From Streptomyces drozdowiczii (GTDB lineage Bacteria; Actinomycetota; Actinomycetes; Streptomycetales; Streptomycetaceae), in the NCBI RefSeq assembly GCF_026167665.1, contig NZ_CP098740.1, positions 6,138,001 through 6,202,000 of the forward strand: a stretch of DNA of 64,000 nucleotides, written 5' to 3'. Position 1 is the stretch's first letter. Every line of letters begins with the position of its first letter. The translations under genes were made by a program, and so were the position numbers. A model generated the notes under the pieces. The model searched no databases. It had not been told where the DNA came from and saw only the letters and a list, made by a program, of their open reading frames with translations. Shown here piece after piece: positions 7,117-15,982 of the stretch.

Positions 7117-8387
7117 GCGAGTTCCAGACGGCGGTGCTGCTCGCCGACATCGCCCTGATCATCGCCGTCGCCCGGGTCGCCGGACGCCTCGCCCGCCGCC
7201 TCGGCCAGCCCTCCGTCACCGGCGAGATCGCGGCGGGCGTCCTGCTGGGCCCGACCCTCCTCGACGGGGCCGTGTCCGCCGCGCTCTTCCCGACCGAGGT
7301 GCGGCCCTACCTGGGCGCCGTGGCCAACCTCGGCCTGGTGCTCTTCATGTTCGTCATCGGCCTGGAGTTCGACTTCGCGCGGCTGCGCGGCTCCGGCCGG
7401 GTCACCGGCGCCACCGTCCTCGGCTCCACGCTGGTGCCGTTCGCGCTCGGCGTCCTGCTCGGCGCGTACCTGCTGCGCTCGTACGACCCCGCCAACCGCC
7501 CCGCCTTCGTCCTGTTCATCGGGGTCGCGGTGTCCGTGACGGCCTTCCCCGTCCTCGCCCGCATCCTCGCCGACCGCGGCATGAACGGCACCTGGCTCGG
7601 CGCCGTCGCCCTGTCCGCCGCCGCGTTCTGCGACCTCGCCGCCTGGACAACCCTGGCCGGACTCCAGGCCCTGGCCGGTGCGGGCGGCGCCCACCCCTGG
7701 CTGGTCCTGCTCGTCCTGCCGTACGCCCTCGTGCTCTTCCTCGGCGTACGGCCGCTGCTCGCCCGGTACCTGGCCCGGCGGGGGAGCGGCACGCCCCTGT
7801 CCGCCGGTGACGTCACCGTCGTCGTCAGCGGCGCCCTGGGCTCCGCGGCCGTGACCCAGCTGCTCGGACTGCACTTCGTGATCGGCGCGTTCCTCTTCGG
7901 GCTCGCCATGCCCCGGCTGCACACAGCCGCCCACGACGGGCTGCTGCGCCGCACCGAGCACACCACCACACTGCTGCTGCCGGTGTACTTCATCGTCGCC
8001 GGGCTGAAGGTGGACCTCTCCGGCATCGGCACCGAAGGACTCGTCCAGCTCGCCTGGATCATGGTCGTGGCGGTCACCGGCAAGTTCGCGGGCACCTGGC
8101 TCGGCGCCCGCTCCCAGGGCGTCCCGGCCCGCGGCTCCGCGGTCCTGGCCGGCCTGATGAACACCCGGGGGCTCACCGAACTCGTCGCGCTCGGCGTCGG
8201 CCTCGAAGCGGGCCTCATCGACGAGCGCCTGTACTCCCTGTTCGTCGTCATGGCCGTCGTCACCACCGTCATGACCGGCCCGCTGCTCGGCCGCCTGATG
8301 GGCCGCGGCGACGGCGCGCCCGCGCTCCTCGACCCGGACCTCGCCGCGGGACGCGGGGCGCGCGCGGTGGCCGGCACCCGCGGGTGA
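7113..8387 (+). CDS. CPA2-family cation:proton antiporter
   Basis: The 424-residue hydrophobic protein has about 12 membrane segments and motifs of the Na+/H+ exchanger domain, such as GQPSVTGEIAAGVLLGP near residue 32 and MNTRGLTELVALGVG near 350. GTG at 7113 overlaps the preceding stop (GTGA). It has no C-terminal TrkA-N domain. Antiporters of this type occur in antibiotic clusters; it may help export, ion balance or self-resistance, but nothing in the sequence shows the substrate. Confidence 0.83.
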   Translation: MSEFQTAVLLADIALIIAVARVAGRLARRLGQPSVTGEIAAGVLLGPTLLDGAVSAALFPTEVRPYLGAVANLGLVLFMFVIGLEFDFARLRGSGRVTGATVLGSTLVPFALGVLLGAYLLRSYDPANRPAFVLFIGVAVSVTAFPVLARILADRGMNGTWLGAVALSAAAFCDLAAWTTLAGLQALAGAGGAHPWLVLLVLPYALVLFLGVRPLLARYLARRGSGTPLSAGDVTVVVSGALGSAAVTQLLGLHFVIGAFLFGLAMPRLHTAAHDGLLRRTEHTTTLLLPVYFIVAGLKVDLSGIGTEGLVQLAWIMVVAVTGKFAGTWLGARSQGVPARGSAVLAGLMNTRGLTELVALGVGLEAGLIDERLYSLFVVMAVVTTVMTGPLLGRLMGRGDGAPALLDPDLAAGRGARAVAGTRG

Positions 8388-9118
8388 CCCCGGCCCGCCA
8401 CGGGCCGCTGGCCGGGCTGCTGCCCCCCGGCGCCGAACTCGCCGAGGCCTTCGAAGACTCCCCGGACGCCGAGCTGTTCCCCGAGGAGCGCGCGCTGGCC
8501 GACCTGGCCGCCAGCGAGGAGCGCCGCCGCGAGTTCGCCACCGTACGGACGTGCGCGCGCACCGCCCTGGCCCGCCTGCGGGTCCCCCCGGCCCCGGTGC
8601 TGCCCCGCGGCGGGCCCGACCCGTGGGCGCGGCACGCCCCGGTCTGGCCCGAGGGCGTCGTCGGGAGCATGACCCACTGCACCGGCTACCGCGCCGCCGC
8701 CGTGGCCCGCGACCACCACCTCGCCTCCCTCGGCGTCGACGCCGAGGCGCACGCCCCGCTGCCCGCGGGGGTGGTCGAGGCGCTGACGCTGCCCGAGGAG
8801 CGGCGGCATCTGGCACGCCTGGCCCGCGCCCACCCCCTGGTGGCCTGGGACAGCGTCCTGTTCAGCGCCAAGGAGAGCGTCTACAAGGCCTGGTTCCCGC
8901 TGACCGGGCGCTGGCTGGGCTTCCTTGACTGCGCCGTCCTCCCGGACCGCGCCGGCGCACCGGATCCGACGCGCGGGACGTTCACCGCCGTGCTGCGCGT
9001 GCCGGGGCCGGAGGTGGCCGGGGTCCGCCTGGAGCGGTTCACCGGCCGCTGGCGGGTCCTCGACGGGCCCGGCGGCGCCCTGGTGGGCACGGCCGTCGCC
9101 GTACCCGCGCATGTCTGA
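8384..9118 (+). CDS. 4'-phosphopantetheinyl transferase (EntD/Sfp type)
   Basis: The 244-residue protein carries the PPTase signature: GSMTHCTGYRAA, SLGVDAEAH (Asp119 and Glu121, magnesium ligands) and FSAKESVYKAW (Lys163, Glu164, Lys168). GTG at 8384 overlaps the antiporter stop. It should transfer phosphopantetheine from CoA to Ser42 of ACP1 and Ser41 of ACP2. Its presence argues that both carriers are active parts of the pathway. Confidence 0.92.
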   Translation: MTPARHGPLAGLLPPGAELAEAFEDSPDAELFPEERALADLAASEERRREFATVRTCARTALARLRVPPAPVLPRGGPDPWARHAPVWPEGVVGSMTHCTGYRAAAVARDHHLASLGVDAEAHAPLPAGVVEALTLPEERRHLARLARAHPLVAWDSVLFSAKESVYKAWFPLTGRWLGFLDCAVLPDRAGAPDPTRGTFTAVLRVPGPEVAGVRLERFTGRWRVLDGPGGALVGTAVAVPAHV

Positions 9119-9129
9119 TTTGTCTCCAC

Positions 9130-9160
9130 GGGCATCAAGTTGCCACGCAGCTTGATGCCC
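9130..9160. promoter_or_regulatory. Inverted-repeat operator candidate, copy 2
   Basis: Perfect 10-bp arms GGGCATCAAG (9130-9139) and CTTGATGCCC (9151-9160) flank the 11-nt spacer TTGCCACGCAG. The core differs from copy 1 (192-227) at a single spacer base. It lies at the left of the 272-nt gap before the beta-lactam-synthetase-like gene, marking the start of the second transcription unit. Conservation of the spacer as well as the arms argues for a protein-binding site over a plain terminator. Nothing else was recognised in this gap apart from the ribosome-binding site of the next gene. Confidence 0.62.
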
Positions 9161-9390
9161 ACGGCCGGGCGAGCTGTGGCGGCGCCCGGTCTGGCACAGT
9201 CGTCCACGGCGCCGACACCGGCCGAGAAGCAGTCACCCGATTCCCTCGCCCGGCGCCCCCGGCCCGGCGCCGTCCCCGCCGGCCGTCCCCGCCTGCTGTC
9301 CACGACCGCCGTGCCGGCCCCCGGCGTCCCCCGCGCCGCCGCACTGCCGAACTGCCGAAGCTTTCTTCGTACTTCCTGGAGGTGAACCGA

Positions 9391-11229
9391 ATGAGTGGCG
9401 TGGTGGGCTGGATCGACTTCCGGCGCGAACTGGGCGACCAGCACAGCTTGCTGCATTCGATGACGCGGACCATGCTCCACCGCGGCCCGGACACCGAGGA
9501 CGTCTGGATCGACGGGCACGCCGCCATCGGGCACCGCGGCCTGGCCACCGGTCACCCCGACGCGGTGCGCCCCGCACGCGTCACCCTGGGCGGCGCCACC
9601 GTGTACGCGGCGCACACCGGCGAGGTCTACAACGGCGACGAACTGCGCCGCGACATAGAGGCGGCCGGGGGCGCGCCGCGCGGCGGCACCACCGCCGAGG
9701 CCCTGCTCCGGGCCTACCTGCTGTGGGGCACCGACTTCGTCGAACGGGTCAACGGCGCCTTCGCCTTCGCGATCTGGGACGGCCGCACCCGCCGCCTGCA
9801 CCTGGGCCGCGACCGGATGGGCGTCAAACCGCTCTACCACCACCCCTACAACGGCGGCGTCCTCTTCGCCTCCGAGCCCAAGGGCATCCTCGCCAACCCC
9901 CTCTTCCGGCCCCGCCTCGACCTCTCCGCGCTGCCGGTCGTCCTCCAGCCCAGGCTGGCCAGGCCGGGCGAGACGCCGCTGAAGGACCTGTACGAGGTGG
10001 AGCCCGCCCACGTCGTGACGTACGGCGAGACCGGGTCCAGCAGGCGCCGCTACTGGCAGCTGGTCAGCGAGCCGCACCACGACACCTTCGAGCAGACCGC
10101 GCGCCGCGTGCGCGAACTCCTCGACGACACCGTGCGCCGCCAGCTCACCAGCGACGTGCCGCTCGGCGCGATGCTCTCCGGCGGCGTCGACTCCACCTCC
10201 GTCGCCGCCCTCGCCGCGGACGCCCTGCGCAAGGACGACCCGGACCGCGAACTCGCCACGTTCTGCGTGGAGTTCGAGAGCGACCCCAAGCACTTCGTGG
10301 CCACCGAGCTGCGCCCGGACATCGACGCGCCCTACGCCGCGCAGGCCGCCGCGTTCCTCGGCACCCGCCACTCCACGCTCACCGCGTCGGTGCAGGACCT
10401 GCTGGACGTCATCCCCGCCACCCGGCGGGCCCGCGACCTGCCGGGCTGGGGCCAGTTCGACGCCTCGATGTATCTGATCTTCCAGCGGATCCGGGACAAC
10501 TGCCCCGTCGCGCTGACCGGCGAGGCCGCCGACGAGGTGTTCGGCGGCTACCCGTACTTCACCAAGCCCGAGGTGCTGGGCGCCGACCGCTTCCCGTGGC
10601 TCTTCGACGGACCGAAGCTCTCCCGCTACCTGGCCCCCGACCTGCTCGCCGCGATCGACCCGGAGGAGGACGAGCGGGCCCGCTACGCCGACACCCTCGC
10701 GCGCGTGCCCCGGCTCGCGGGCGAGAGCGCCGCGGACGCCCGCCTGCGGGAGGTCTTCTTCCTAGGCCTGTCAGGACCGCTCTCGGTGATCCTGGACCGC
10801 AAGGAACGCATGAGCATGGCCCACGGGCTCGACGTCCGGGTGCCCTTCTGCGACCACCGGCTGCTCCAGTACGTGTGGAACGTGCCCTGGGAGCTGAAGT
10901 CGCGCGGCGGCGTGAAGGGACTGCTCAAGGCGGCCATGGCGGACGTCCTGCCGCCCGCCACCGTCCACCGCAAGAAGAGCGCCTACCCGCATGTGCAGAA
11001 CCCCGACTACGACCGGACCCTGGTCCGCGAGGCGACCTGGATCGTCAACGACGACGCCTCGCCGCTGAAGGACCTGTTCGACACCGGGCGCACGAACGGG
11101 CTCATCGCGCAGATCTCCGCGGGCGCCGTCCACGGCGAGCTGCCCGGCGGCTCCAACCAGGCCGCGCTGCTGATCCAGCTCGTCGAACTGCGCCGCTGGA
11201 TGGAGGAGTACCAGGTGTCCCTCCCCTGA
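9391..11229 (+). CDS. AsnB-like amide/beta-lactam synthetase lacking the glutaminase cysteine
   Basis: The 612-residue protein has the two asparagine-synthetase domains: an Ntn-type glutaminase half (1-200) and an ATP-pyrophosphatase half with the PPi loop LSGGVDSTSVAAL near residue 261, TGEAADEVFGGYPYF and the lysine-containing HRKKSAYP. GGAGGTGA (9378-9385) fixes ATG 9391, so the mature start reads MSGVVGWIDF, where glutamine-dependent enzymes have Cys2. Ser2 means no glutamine hydrolysis. Beta-lactam synthetases are AsnB relatives that have also lost this cysteine and use an internal amine. With the DapD/LysA-like genes downstream, a TblS-type ring-closing role is inferred. Use of free ammonia or an external amine is the alternative. 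Confidence 0.82.
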   Translation: MSGVVGWIDFRRELGDQHSLLHSMTRTMLHRGPDTEDVWIDGHAAIGHRGLATGHPDAVRPARVTLGGATVYAAHTGEVYNGDELRRDIEAAGGAPRGGTTAEALLRAYLLWGTDFVERVNGAFAFAIWDGRTRRLHLGRDRMGVKPLYHHPYNGGVLFASEPKGILANPLFRPRLDLSALPVVLQPRLARPGETPLKDLYEVEPAHVVTYGETGSSRRRYWQLVSEPHHDTFEQTARRVRELLDDTVRRQLTSDVPLGAMLSGGVDSTSVAALAADALRKDDPDRELATFCVEFESDPKHFVATELRPDIDAPYAAQAAAFLGTRHSTLTASVQDLLDVIPATRRARDLPGWGQFDASMYLIFQRIRDNCPVALTGEAADEVFGGYPYFTKPEVLGADRFPWLFDGPKLSRYLAPDLLAAIDPEEDERARYADTLARVPRLAGESAADARLREVFFLGLSGPLSVILDRKERMSMAHGLDVRVPFCDHRLLQYVWNVPWELKSRGGVKGLLKAAMADVLPPATVHRKKSAYPHVQNPDYDRTLVREATWIVNDDASPLKDLFDTGRTNGLIAQISAGAVHGELPGGSNQAALLIQLVELRRWMEEYQVSLP

Positions 11230-11278
11230 CCCAGGCCCCGCCGACGTCCCGACCGCACACCCCAGGGAGTACCCCTTC

Positions 11279-12136
11279 ATGCTCGAACTGGTCCCCATCA
11301 CCGACGGCATCGGCACCGAGGTCCGCGGCCTCGACGTCACCCGGCCGCTGTCCGACCGCGACGCCGACCGCATCCACCGGGCCTGGATCGACACGACCAT
11401 TCTGCTCATCCGCGGCCAGGACATGACCCCGGAGCAGCACATCGCGTTCACCCGGAACTTCGGCGAGGTGTACGCCTACACCCGCTCGCAGTTCAACGAC
11501 GTCGAGCACCCCGAGATCCTCATCCTGTCCAACCTCACCAAGGACGGGAAGCCGATCGGCTCGGCCTACAGCGGGCGCGTCTGGCACAGCGACGGCGCCT
11601 ACCTGACCGACCCGCCGGTGGGCTCCATGCTCTACGCCCGCGAGATACCGCCCGCCGGCGGCGACACCTGGTACGGCAACATGTTCGCCGCGTACGAGGC
11701 GCTGCCGGAGCGGGTCAAGGAGCGCATCGCCGACCTGCGTGTCGTCATCAGCCGCGTCCAGTCCCGGCCCTACAACTACCCCGACCGCCCCGCGCCCACC
11801 GAGCGCGAGCGCGCCGAGTGGGCCGACGTCTCGCACCCGCTGGTGCGCGTCCACGAGGAGAACGGCCGCAAGGCGCTCTACGCGGGCGGCAACGTGCCCT
11901 GGCGCATCGAGGGCCTCTCCGAGCACGAGAGCGCCCCGCTGATCACGTTCCTCCAGGAGTTCGCGGTCCAGCCCCGGTTCACCTACCGCCACCAGTGGCA
12001 GGTCGGCGACATCGTCCTGTGGGACAACCGCAGCGCGATGCACCGGGCCACCCCGTACGACCACGTCAACCACCGCCGCCTGCTGCACCGCACGACGATC
12101 ACGGGTCGTCGCGCCGGCGCGGCCTCGGCCGCGTGA
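11279..12136 (+). CDS. TauD/TfdA-family Fe(II)/2-oxoglutarate dioxygenase
   Basis: The 285-residue enzyme has the complete facial triad: WHSDGAY (His103, Asp105) and distal His255 in AMHRATPYD, plus a C-terminal Arg near 271 for 2-oxoglutarate. Unlike the homologue at 3442-4367 the carboxylate ligand is present, so hydroxylation (or desaturation) is expected. Tabtoxinine-beta-lactam has a tertiary alcohol on the ring, and this enzyme is a reasonable candidate to install it. That assignment is inference. ATG 11279 follows CAGGGAG. Confidence 0.85.
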   Translation: MLELVPITDGIGTEVRGLDVTRPLSDRDADRIHRAWIDTTILLIRGQDMTPEQHIAFTRNFGEVYAYTRSQFNDVEHPEILILSNLTKDGKPIGSAYSGRVWHSDGAYLTDPPVGSMLYAREIPPAGGDTWYGNMFAAYEALPERVKERIADLRVVISRVQSRPYNYPDRPAPTERERAEWADVSHPLVRVHEENGRKALYAGGNVPWRIEGLSEHESAPLITFLQEFAVQPRFTYRHQWQVGDIVLWDNRSAMHRATPYDHVNHRRLLHRTTITGRRAGAASAA

Positions 12137-12150
12137 GGGGGCGGGCACCG

Positions 12151-13758
12151 GTGACGTACGACTACATCGTCGTCGGCGCGGGCGCCGCGGGCTGCGTGCT
12201 CGCCGGGCGGCTCACGGAGGACCCCTCCGTCCGCGTCCTGCTCCTGGAGTCCGGCAGCGAACGGCGCAGCCCGCTGCTCAACGTCCCCGCCGCGGAGACG
12301 ATCCTGATGGGGAACCCGAAGTACGACTGGTGCTTCGAGACCGACGCGGACCCGACCATCGAGGGCCGCAGCGTCGGCATCCCCCGCGGGCGCCTGCTGG
12401 GCGGCTCCAACCAGATCAACGGCATGATCTTCGTGCGCGGCCAGCGCGAGGACTACGACGACTGGGAGGCCCTGGGCAACCCCGGCTGGTCCTGGGAGGG
12501 CGTGCTGCCGCACTTCCGCAGCATGGAGCGCGTCACCGGCATCGAGGGCGCGAGCCGGGGCCGCGAGGGGCGCATCGCCGTCGGGCTGCCGCGCGACCGC
12601 GACGAGCTGACGGACGCGTTTCTCACCGCCGCGGTCAAGGCGGGCCACCCCGAGAACCCGGACTACAACTCCGGTGACCAGGAGGGCTTCGGCTACTACC
12701 AGGTCAACCACGAGGAGGGCCGCCGCTCCTCCGCCGCGGGCACCTACCTCAAGGCCGCCCGCACCCGCCCCAACCTCACCCTGGTCACCGAGGCGCACGT
12801 CACCGCCCTGCGCCTGGCGGGCAAGCGCTGCGTCGGCGTCTCCTACCGGCGCGGCGACACCGAGCACACCGCCGACGCCGCCCACGAGGTGATCCTCAGC
12901 GCCGGGGCCGTGCAGTCCCCGCAGCTCCTCGAACTCTCCGGGATCGGCGACGCGGACCACCTCGCCGACGTCGGTGTGCCCGTGGCGCACCACCTGCCGG
13001 GCGTCGGCGAGAACTTCCGCGACCACTTCGCCTCCCGGCTGCGCTGGCGGGTGCGGCGCCCGATCACCTTCAACGAGCGCTCCCGCGGACTCGGCCTGGT
13101 CCGCGAGATCGGCCGCTACGCCCGCGAACGGCGCGGCCTGCTGAGCCTGCCGATCGCCCTCGGCCACGGATTCGTCCGCTCCGACCCCGCGCTGACCCGT
13201 CCCGACCTGCAGTTCCACTTCGCGCCCGCCAGCTACGGCGGCGGTCGCAGCCGCCGCCTGGACACGGTGCCCGGCATGACGCTCGGCGTCTACCCGCTGC
13301 GCCCCGAGTCCAAGGGCTCCGTCCACATCCGCTCCCGGCAGCCGCTGACCGCGCCGGCGATCCGCACCCGCTTCCTGGAGTCCGAGGCCGACCGGGCCGC
13401 CCTGGTCGCCGGGATGCGCATCGGCCGCCGCATCGTCGAGGAGCCGGCCATGGACCCGTACCGGGCGTTCGAGCTGCTGCCCGGCAGCGAGGTCCGCACC
13501 GACGACGAACTCCTCGACTACGCGCGCCGCAACGGCGACACCTCCTACCACCCGGTGGGCACCTGCCGGATGGGCGACGACCCGGGAGCGGTCGTCGACG
13601 CCCGCCTGCGGGTGCACGGACTGCACGGCCTGCGCGTCATCGACGCCTCGATCATGCCCGCCATGGTCTCGGGCAACACCAACGCCGCGAGCATGATGAT
13701 CGGCGAGAAGGGCGCCGCCCTCGTCCTGGCCGACCACCGGGCCAGGACCCGCGCGTAG
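12151..13758 (+). CDS. GMC-family FAD-dependent alcohol oxidoreductase
   Basis: The 535-residue protein begins YIVVGAGAAGCVLAGRL (FAD Rossmann motif) and contains GGSNQINGMIFVRG. It ends with the GMC catalytic pair His467 (SYHPVGTCRMG) and Asn509 (SGNTNAASMMIG). It resembles choline dehydrogenase-type enzymes that oxidise primary alcohols to aldehydes. In this pathway it could oxidise a hydroxymethyl to an aldehyde for later transamination to the aminomethyl group that closes the beta-lactam; this is speculative. GTG 12151 lies 14 nt after the dioxygenase stop. Confidence 0.87.
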   Translation: MTYDYIVVGAGAAGCVLAGRLTEDPSVRVLLLESGSERRSPLLNVPAAETILMGNPKYDWCFETDADPTIEGRSVGIPRGRLLGGSNQINGMIFVRGQREDYDDWEALGNPGWSWEGVLPHFRSMERVTGIEGASRGREGRIAVGLPRDRDELTDAFLTAAVKAGHPENPDYNSGDQEGFGYYQVNHEEGRRSSAAGTYLKAARTRPNLTLVTEAHVTALRLAGKRCVGVSYRRGDTEHTADAAHEVILSAGAVQSPQLLELSGIGDADHLADVGVPVAHHLPGVGENFRDHFASRLRWRVRRPITFNERSRGLGLVREIGRYARERRGLLSLPIALGHGFVRSDPALTRPDLQFHFAPASYGGGRSRRLDTVPGMTLGVYPLRPESKGSVHIRSRQPLTAPAIRTRFLESEADRAALVAGMRIGRRIVEEPAMDPYRAFELLPGSEVRTDDELLDYARRNGDTSYHPVGTCRMGDDPGAVVDARLRVHGLHGLRVIDASIMPAMVSGNTNAASMMIGEKGAALVLADHRARTRA

Positions 13759-13789
13759 CAACCCCGCCCCCCCGCGCCACACGCCGCCC

Positions 13790-13817
13790 TCCCCGGACGC
13801 ATGAGCGCGTGCGGGGA
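13790..13817. terminator. Imperfect hairpin between the GMC and peptidase genes
   Basis: TCCCCGGACGC (13790-13800) pairs with GCGTGCGGGGA (13807-13817) at 10 of 11 positions around a 6-nt loop. It may be an attenuator or processing site inside the long operon. Confidence 0.4.
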
Positions 13818-13876
13818 CGGACACCGCCCCCGCACCCGAATCCAGCAGGGTGACCGACCAGAACGGGACCACAACG

Positions 13877-15261
13877 GTGACTGACATGCCTGAACACCCG
13901 ATGCCGGACCGGTTCGACTACCCGTCCAACCTCGCCAGGGCCGGTTCGTACCGCACCCACCGCAGCGCCTTCTGGCCGCCCGCGGCCTCCTACGCCCTGG
14001 GCTGCCTCGACCTCGCCGCGGCCACCCCCGACCTCGGCGACGGCTTCCGCCGGGCCCTGGGGGGCCTGCGCGGGGCCGTGGAGGCCGAGTGGCAGCGCGT
14101 CAAGGAGATCGGCATCCCCGCCCGCCGCCGCTTCAACGAACCGATGGCGATCGCCGAGGCGGTGCGCGGCGTGGCCAAGCACCTGCCGGGCGAGGCCGAC
14201 CGGCGCGCCGCCGAACTGCGCGCCAACGCCGTCCAGGACGGCTACGACGACGACATCCTGCGCGAACTCGCCGCCCTGGAAGAGGAGGTGACGCTCGTCG
14301 CCGGCCAGGTCTCCACCTGGTACGGCAAGGAGGTGCGCGGCCTGCCCACCGCCTTCGGCTGCCGCACCGACGACACCCGCCAGGCACTGGTCGCCGAGGC
14401 CCTCGCCGACCGCGACGAGGCGGCCGCCCACCTGCGCGGCCTCCACGCCGACCTGCGCCTGGGGACCTGCCGGCCTTCGGGGCCGCCGAACTGTTCTTCA
14501 TGGCGGGCGAGGGCAACCTCCACCCCAAGCACATCGCCTACTTCCTGCCCGAGGACGAGGGGGTGAAGTACTCCCCGTTCAAGAAGACCTACTACTTCGC
14601 CAACACCCACCGCGCCCTGCTCGAAACCGTCTCCGCCCCCCTCGCCCGCCGCTTCCTCGATGTCGGCGTGGACTTCGACCCGGCGGCAGCGCGGTTCGCC
14701 GCCATCCCCACCCTCGGCGTCCTCAGCCACGAACTGGGCCACTTCGCGCACCGTCCCGCAACCGACTACAAAGCCCTGAACACGGCCGACCGCTGGGCCT
14801 CCGTGGTCCTCCAGGAGGTCGCCGCCGACGTCTTCGGCATCCTGATCCTCGCCGAGGTCTGGGCGCCCCGGATGGGCATCGACCCGGCCGACTGCGTCGC
14901 GTACTACCTCGCCGAGTGCCTGCGCTACACCGACCGGGGCCTGGGCCACTTCCCCGACAGCGACGGCATGTTCCTCCAGCTGTCCTACTTCGTCCGGCTC
15001 GGCGCCCTCGAACTCACCGAGGACGCCACGCTGGCCGGGGAGCCGCAGGTCGTCCTCGCGGGCCTGCGCTCACTGGCCCGCGTGCTGGCCGACACGCTCC
15101 TGGCCACCGACGCCGACCGGGCCGCCCAGCTGTACGCCGAGTACGGCCCGGCCACCGCGGGACCGCTCGCCCCGCTCGTCGAGCGGCTGCGCCCGGAGCC
15201 CTTCCGGTCCGTCGAGTACGGCCAGGAGCACCTGCACACCGCCGCCACCACCGACCGCTGA
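13877..15261 (+). CDS. Zinc metallopeptidase-like protein with HELGH motif (frameshifted in this assembly)
   Basis: The reading frame switches at the GGGG of 14461-14464. One added G joins HADLRLG to DLPAFGAAELFFMAGEG and gives a protein of about 461 residues. The C-terminal half has LGVLSHELGHFAH (about 285-289) followed by VLQEVAADVFG, with a likely third zinc ligand Glu near 314: a gluzincin pattern. The N-terminal half is helical and unassigned. No signal peptide is evident, so it acts in the cytosol. The tabtoxin cluster is reported to contain a zinc peptidase (TabP), but I cannot show homology. Maturation or deprotection of a peptide intermediate is inferred. GTG 13877 was chosen; 13850 or ATG 13886 are possible. 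Confidence 0.72.
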
Positions 15262-15273
15262 AAGCGAGACACC

Positions 15274-15972
15274 ATGATCACCGAGGCGAACCAGAACCTT
15301 GCCAGGGTGCGCGACTACTACACCGCGCAGCGCTCCACCGGCGGCGAGGAGGAGAGCATCTACGCGATCTGGGAGAAGGGCGGCGCCTACAACGACTCCG
15401 TCACGCCGTCCACGTACGTGCCCGAGTACCGCTCCCACATGGCCCTCAAACTCCTCTCCCTCACCGAGGAGGGCGCCAGCGTCTTCTCGCTGGGCTGCGG
15501 CAACGCCGCCGTCGAGGGCGTCGTCGTCGGCCTCGGCAGGACCGTGCGCGGCATCGACTTCAACGAGGAGGCCGTACGCCTCGCCCGGCAGAAGGGCGTC
15601 GACGCCTTCGCCGCCGACTACTACGCCCTGCGGGCCGCCGACGTCGCGGGCACCGACATCGTCTACGCGGACGGCTTCCTCGGCCACCTCTTCGACGCCG
15701 AGCACGAGACCGGCCCCGCCCTGGACCAACTGGCCACCCTCGGCCTGAAGTCCGGCGCCCACCTGGTCTTCTCCAACGACGCGCCGCAGGACCGCGAGGC
15801 GCGCTTCGCCCCACACCAGCGCGTCGAGGACTTCTGGTACCTGTCCAAGGACTACCTCGCCGAACGCCTGGAGGACCGCGGCTACCGCGCCGTGGAGAGC
15901 TACTACTTCCCCTACCTGCGCCCGGTCAGCGGCATGCGCAACCGCACCATCTGCATCGCCCGCGTGCCGTAG
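15274..15972 (+). CDS. Class I SAM-dependent methyltransferase
   Basis: The 232-residue protein has the SAM-binding motif I VFSLGCGNAAVEG (about 69-81), an acidic motif II at GIDFNEEAV and the fold of small-molecule methyltransferases. It sits just before the LysA/DapD/aminotransferase genes. Labelling work on tabtoxinine-beta-lactam, as I recall it, traced one carbon to the methionine methyl. A methyltransferase acting on a diaminopimelate-pathway intermediate would fit that step. The real substrate is not evident from the sequence. Confidence 0.8.
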   Translation: MITEANQNLARVRDYYTAQRSTGGEEESIYAIWEKGGAYNDSVTPSTYVPEYRSHMALKLLSLTEEGASVFSLGCGNAAVEGVVVGLGRTVRGIDFNEEAVRLARQKGVDAFAADYYALRAADVAGTDIVYADGFLGHLFDAEHETGPALDQLATLGLKSGAHLVFSNDAPQDREARFAPHQRVEDFWYLSKDYLAERLEDRGYRAVESYYFPYLRPVSGMRNRTICIARVP

Positions 15973-15982
15973 AGGGGAACCC

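Noticed and set aside
9130..9160. Inverted repeat after the PPTase gene as a simple terminator
   Set aside because: The 11-nt spacer is nearly identical to that of the copy at 192-227, which does not directly follow a gene. Spacer conservation argues for a regulatory site.
360..11229. Lasso-peptide cluster (small peptide plus AsnB-like cyclase)
   Set aside because: No RRE or transglutaminase-like leader peptidase is present, the peptide lacks a lasso core pattern and looks secreted, and the AsnB-like gene sits 9 kb away with diaminopimelate-pathway genes.
9391..13758. Clavulanic acid or carbapenem-type cluster
   Set aside because: There is a beta-lactam-synthetase-like gene and dioxygenases, but no carboxyethylarginine synthase, crotonase-like CarB or clavaminate-type gene set.
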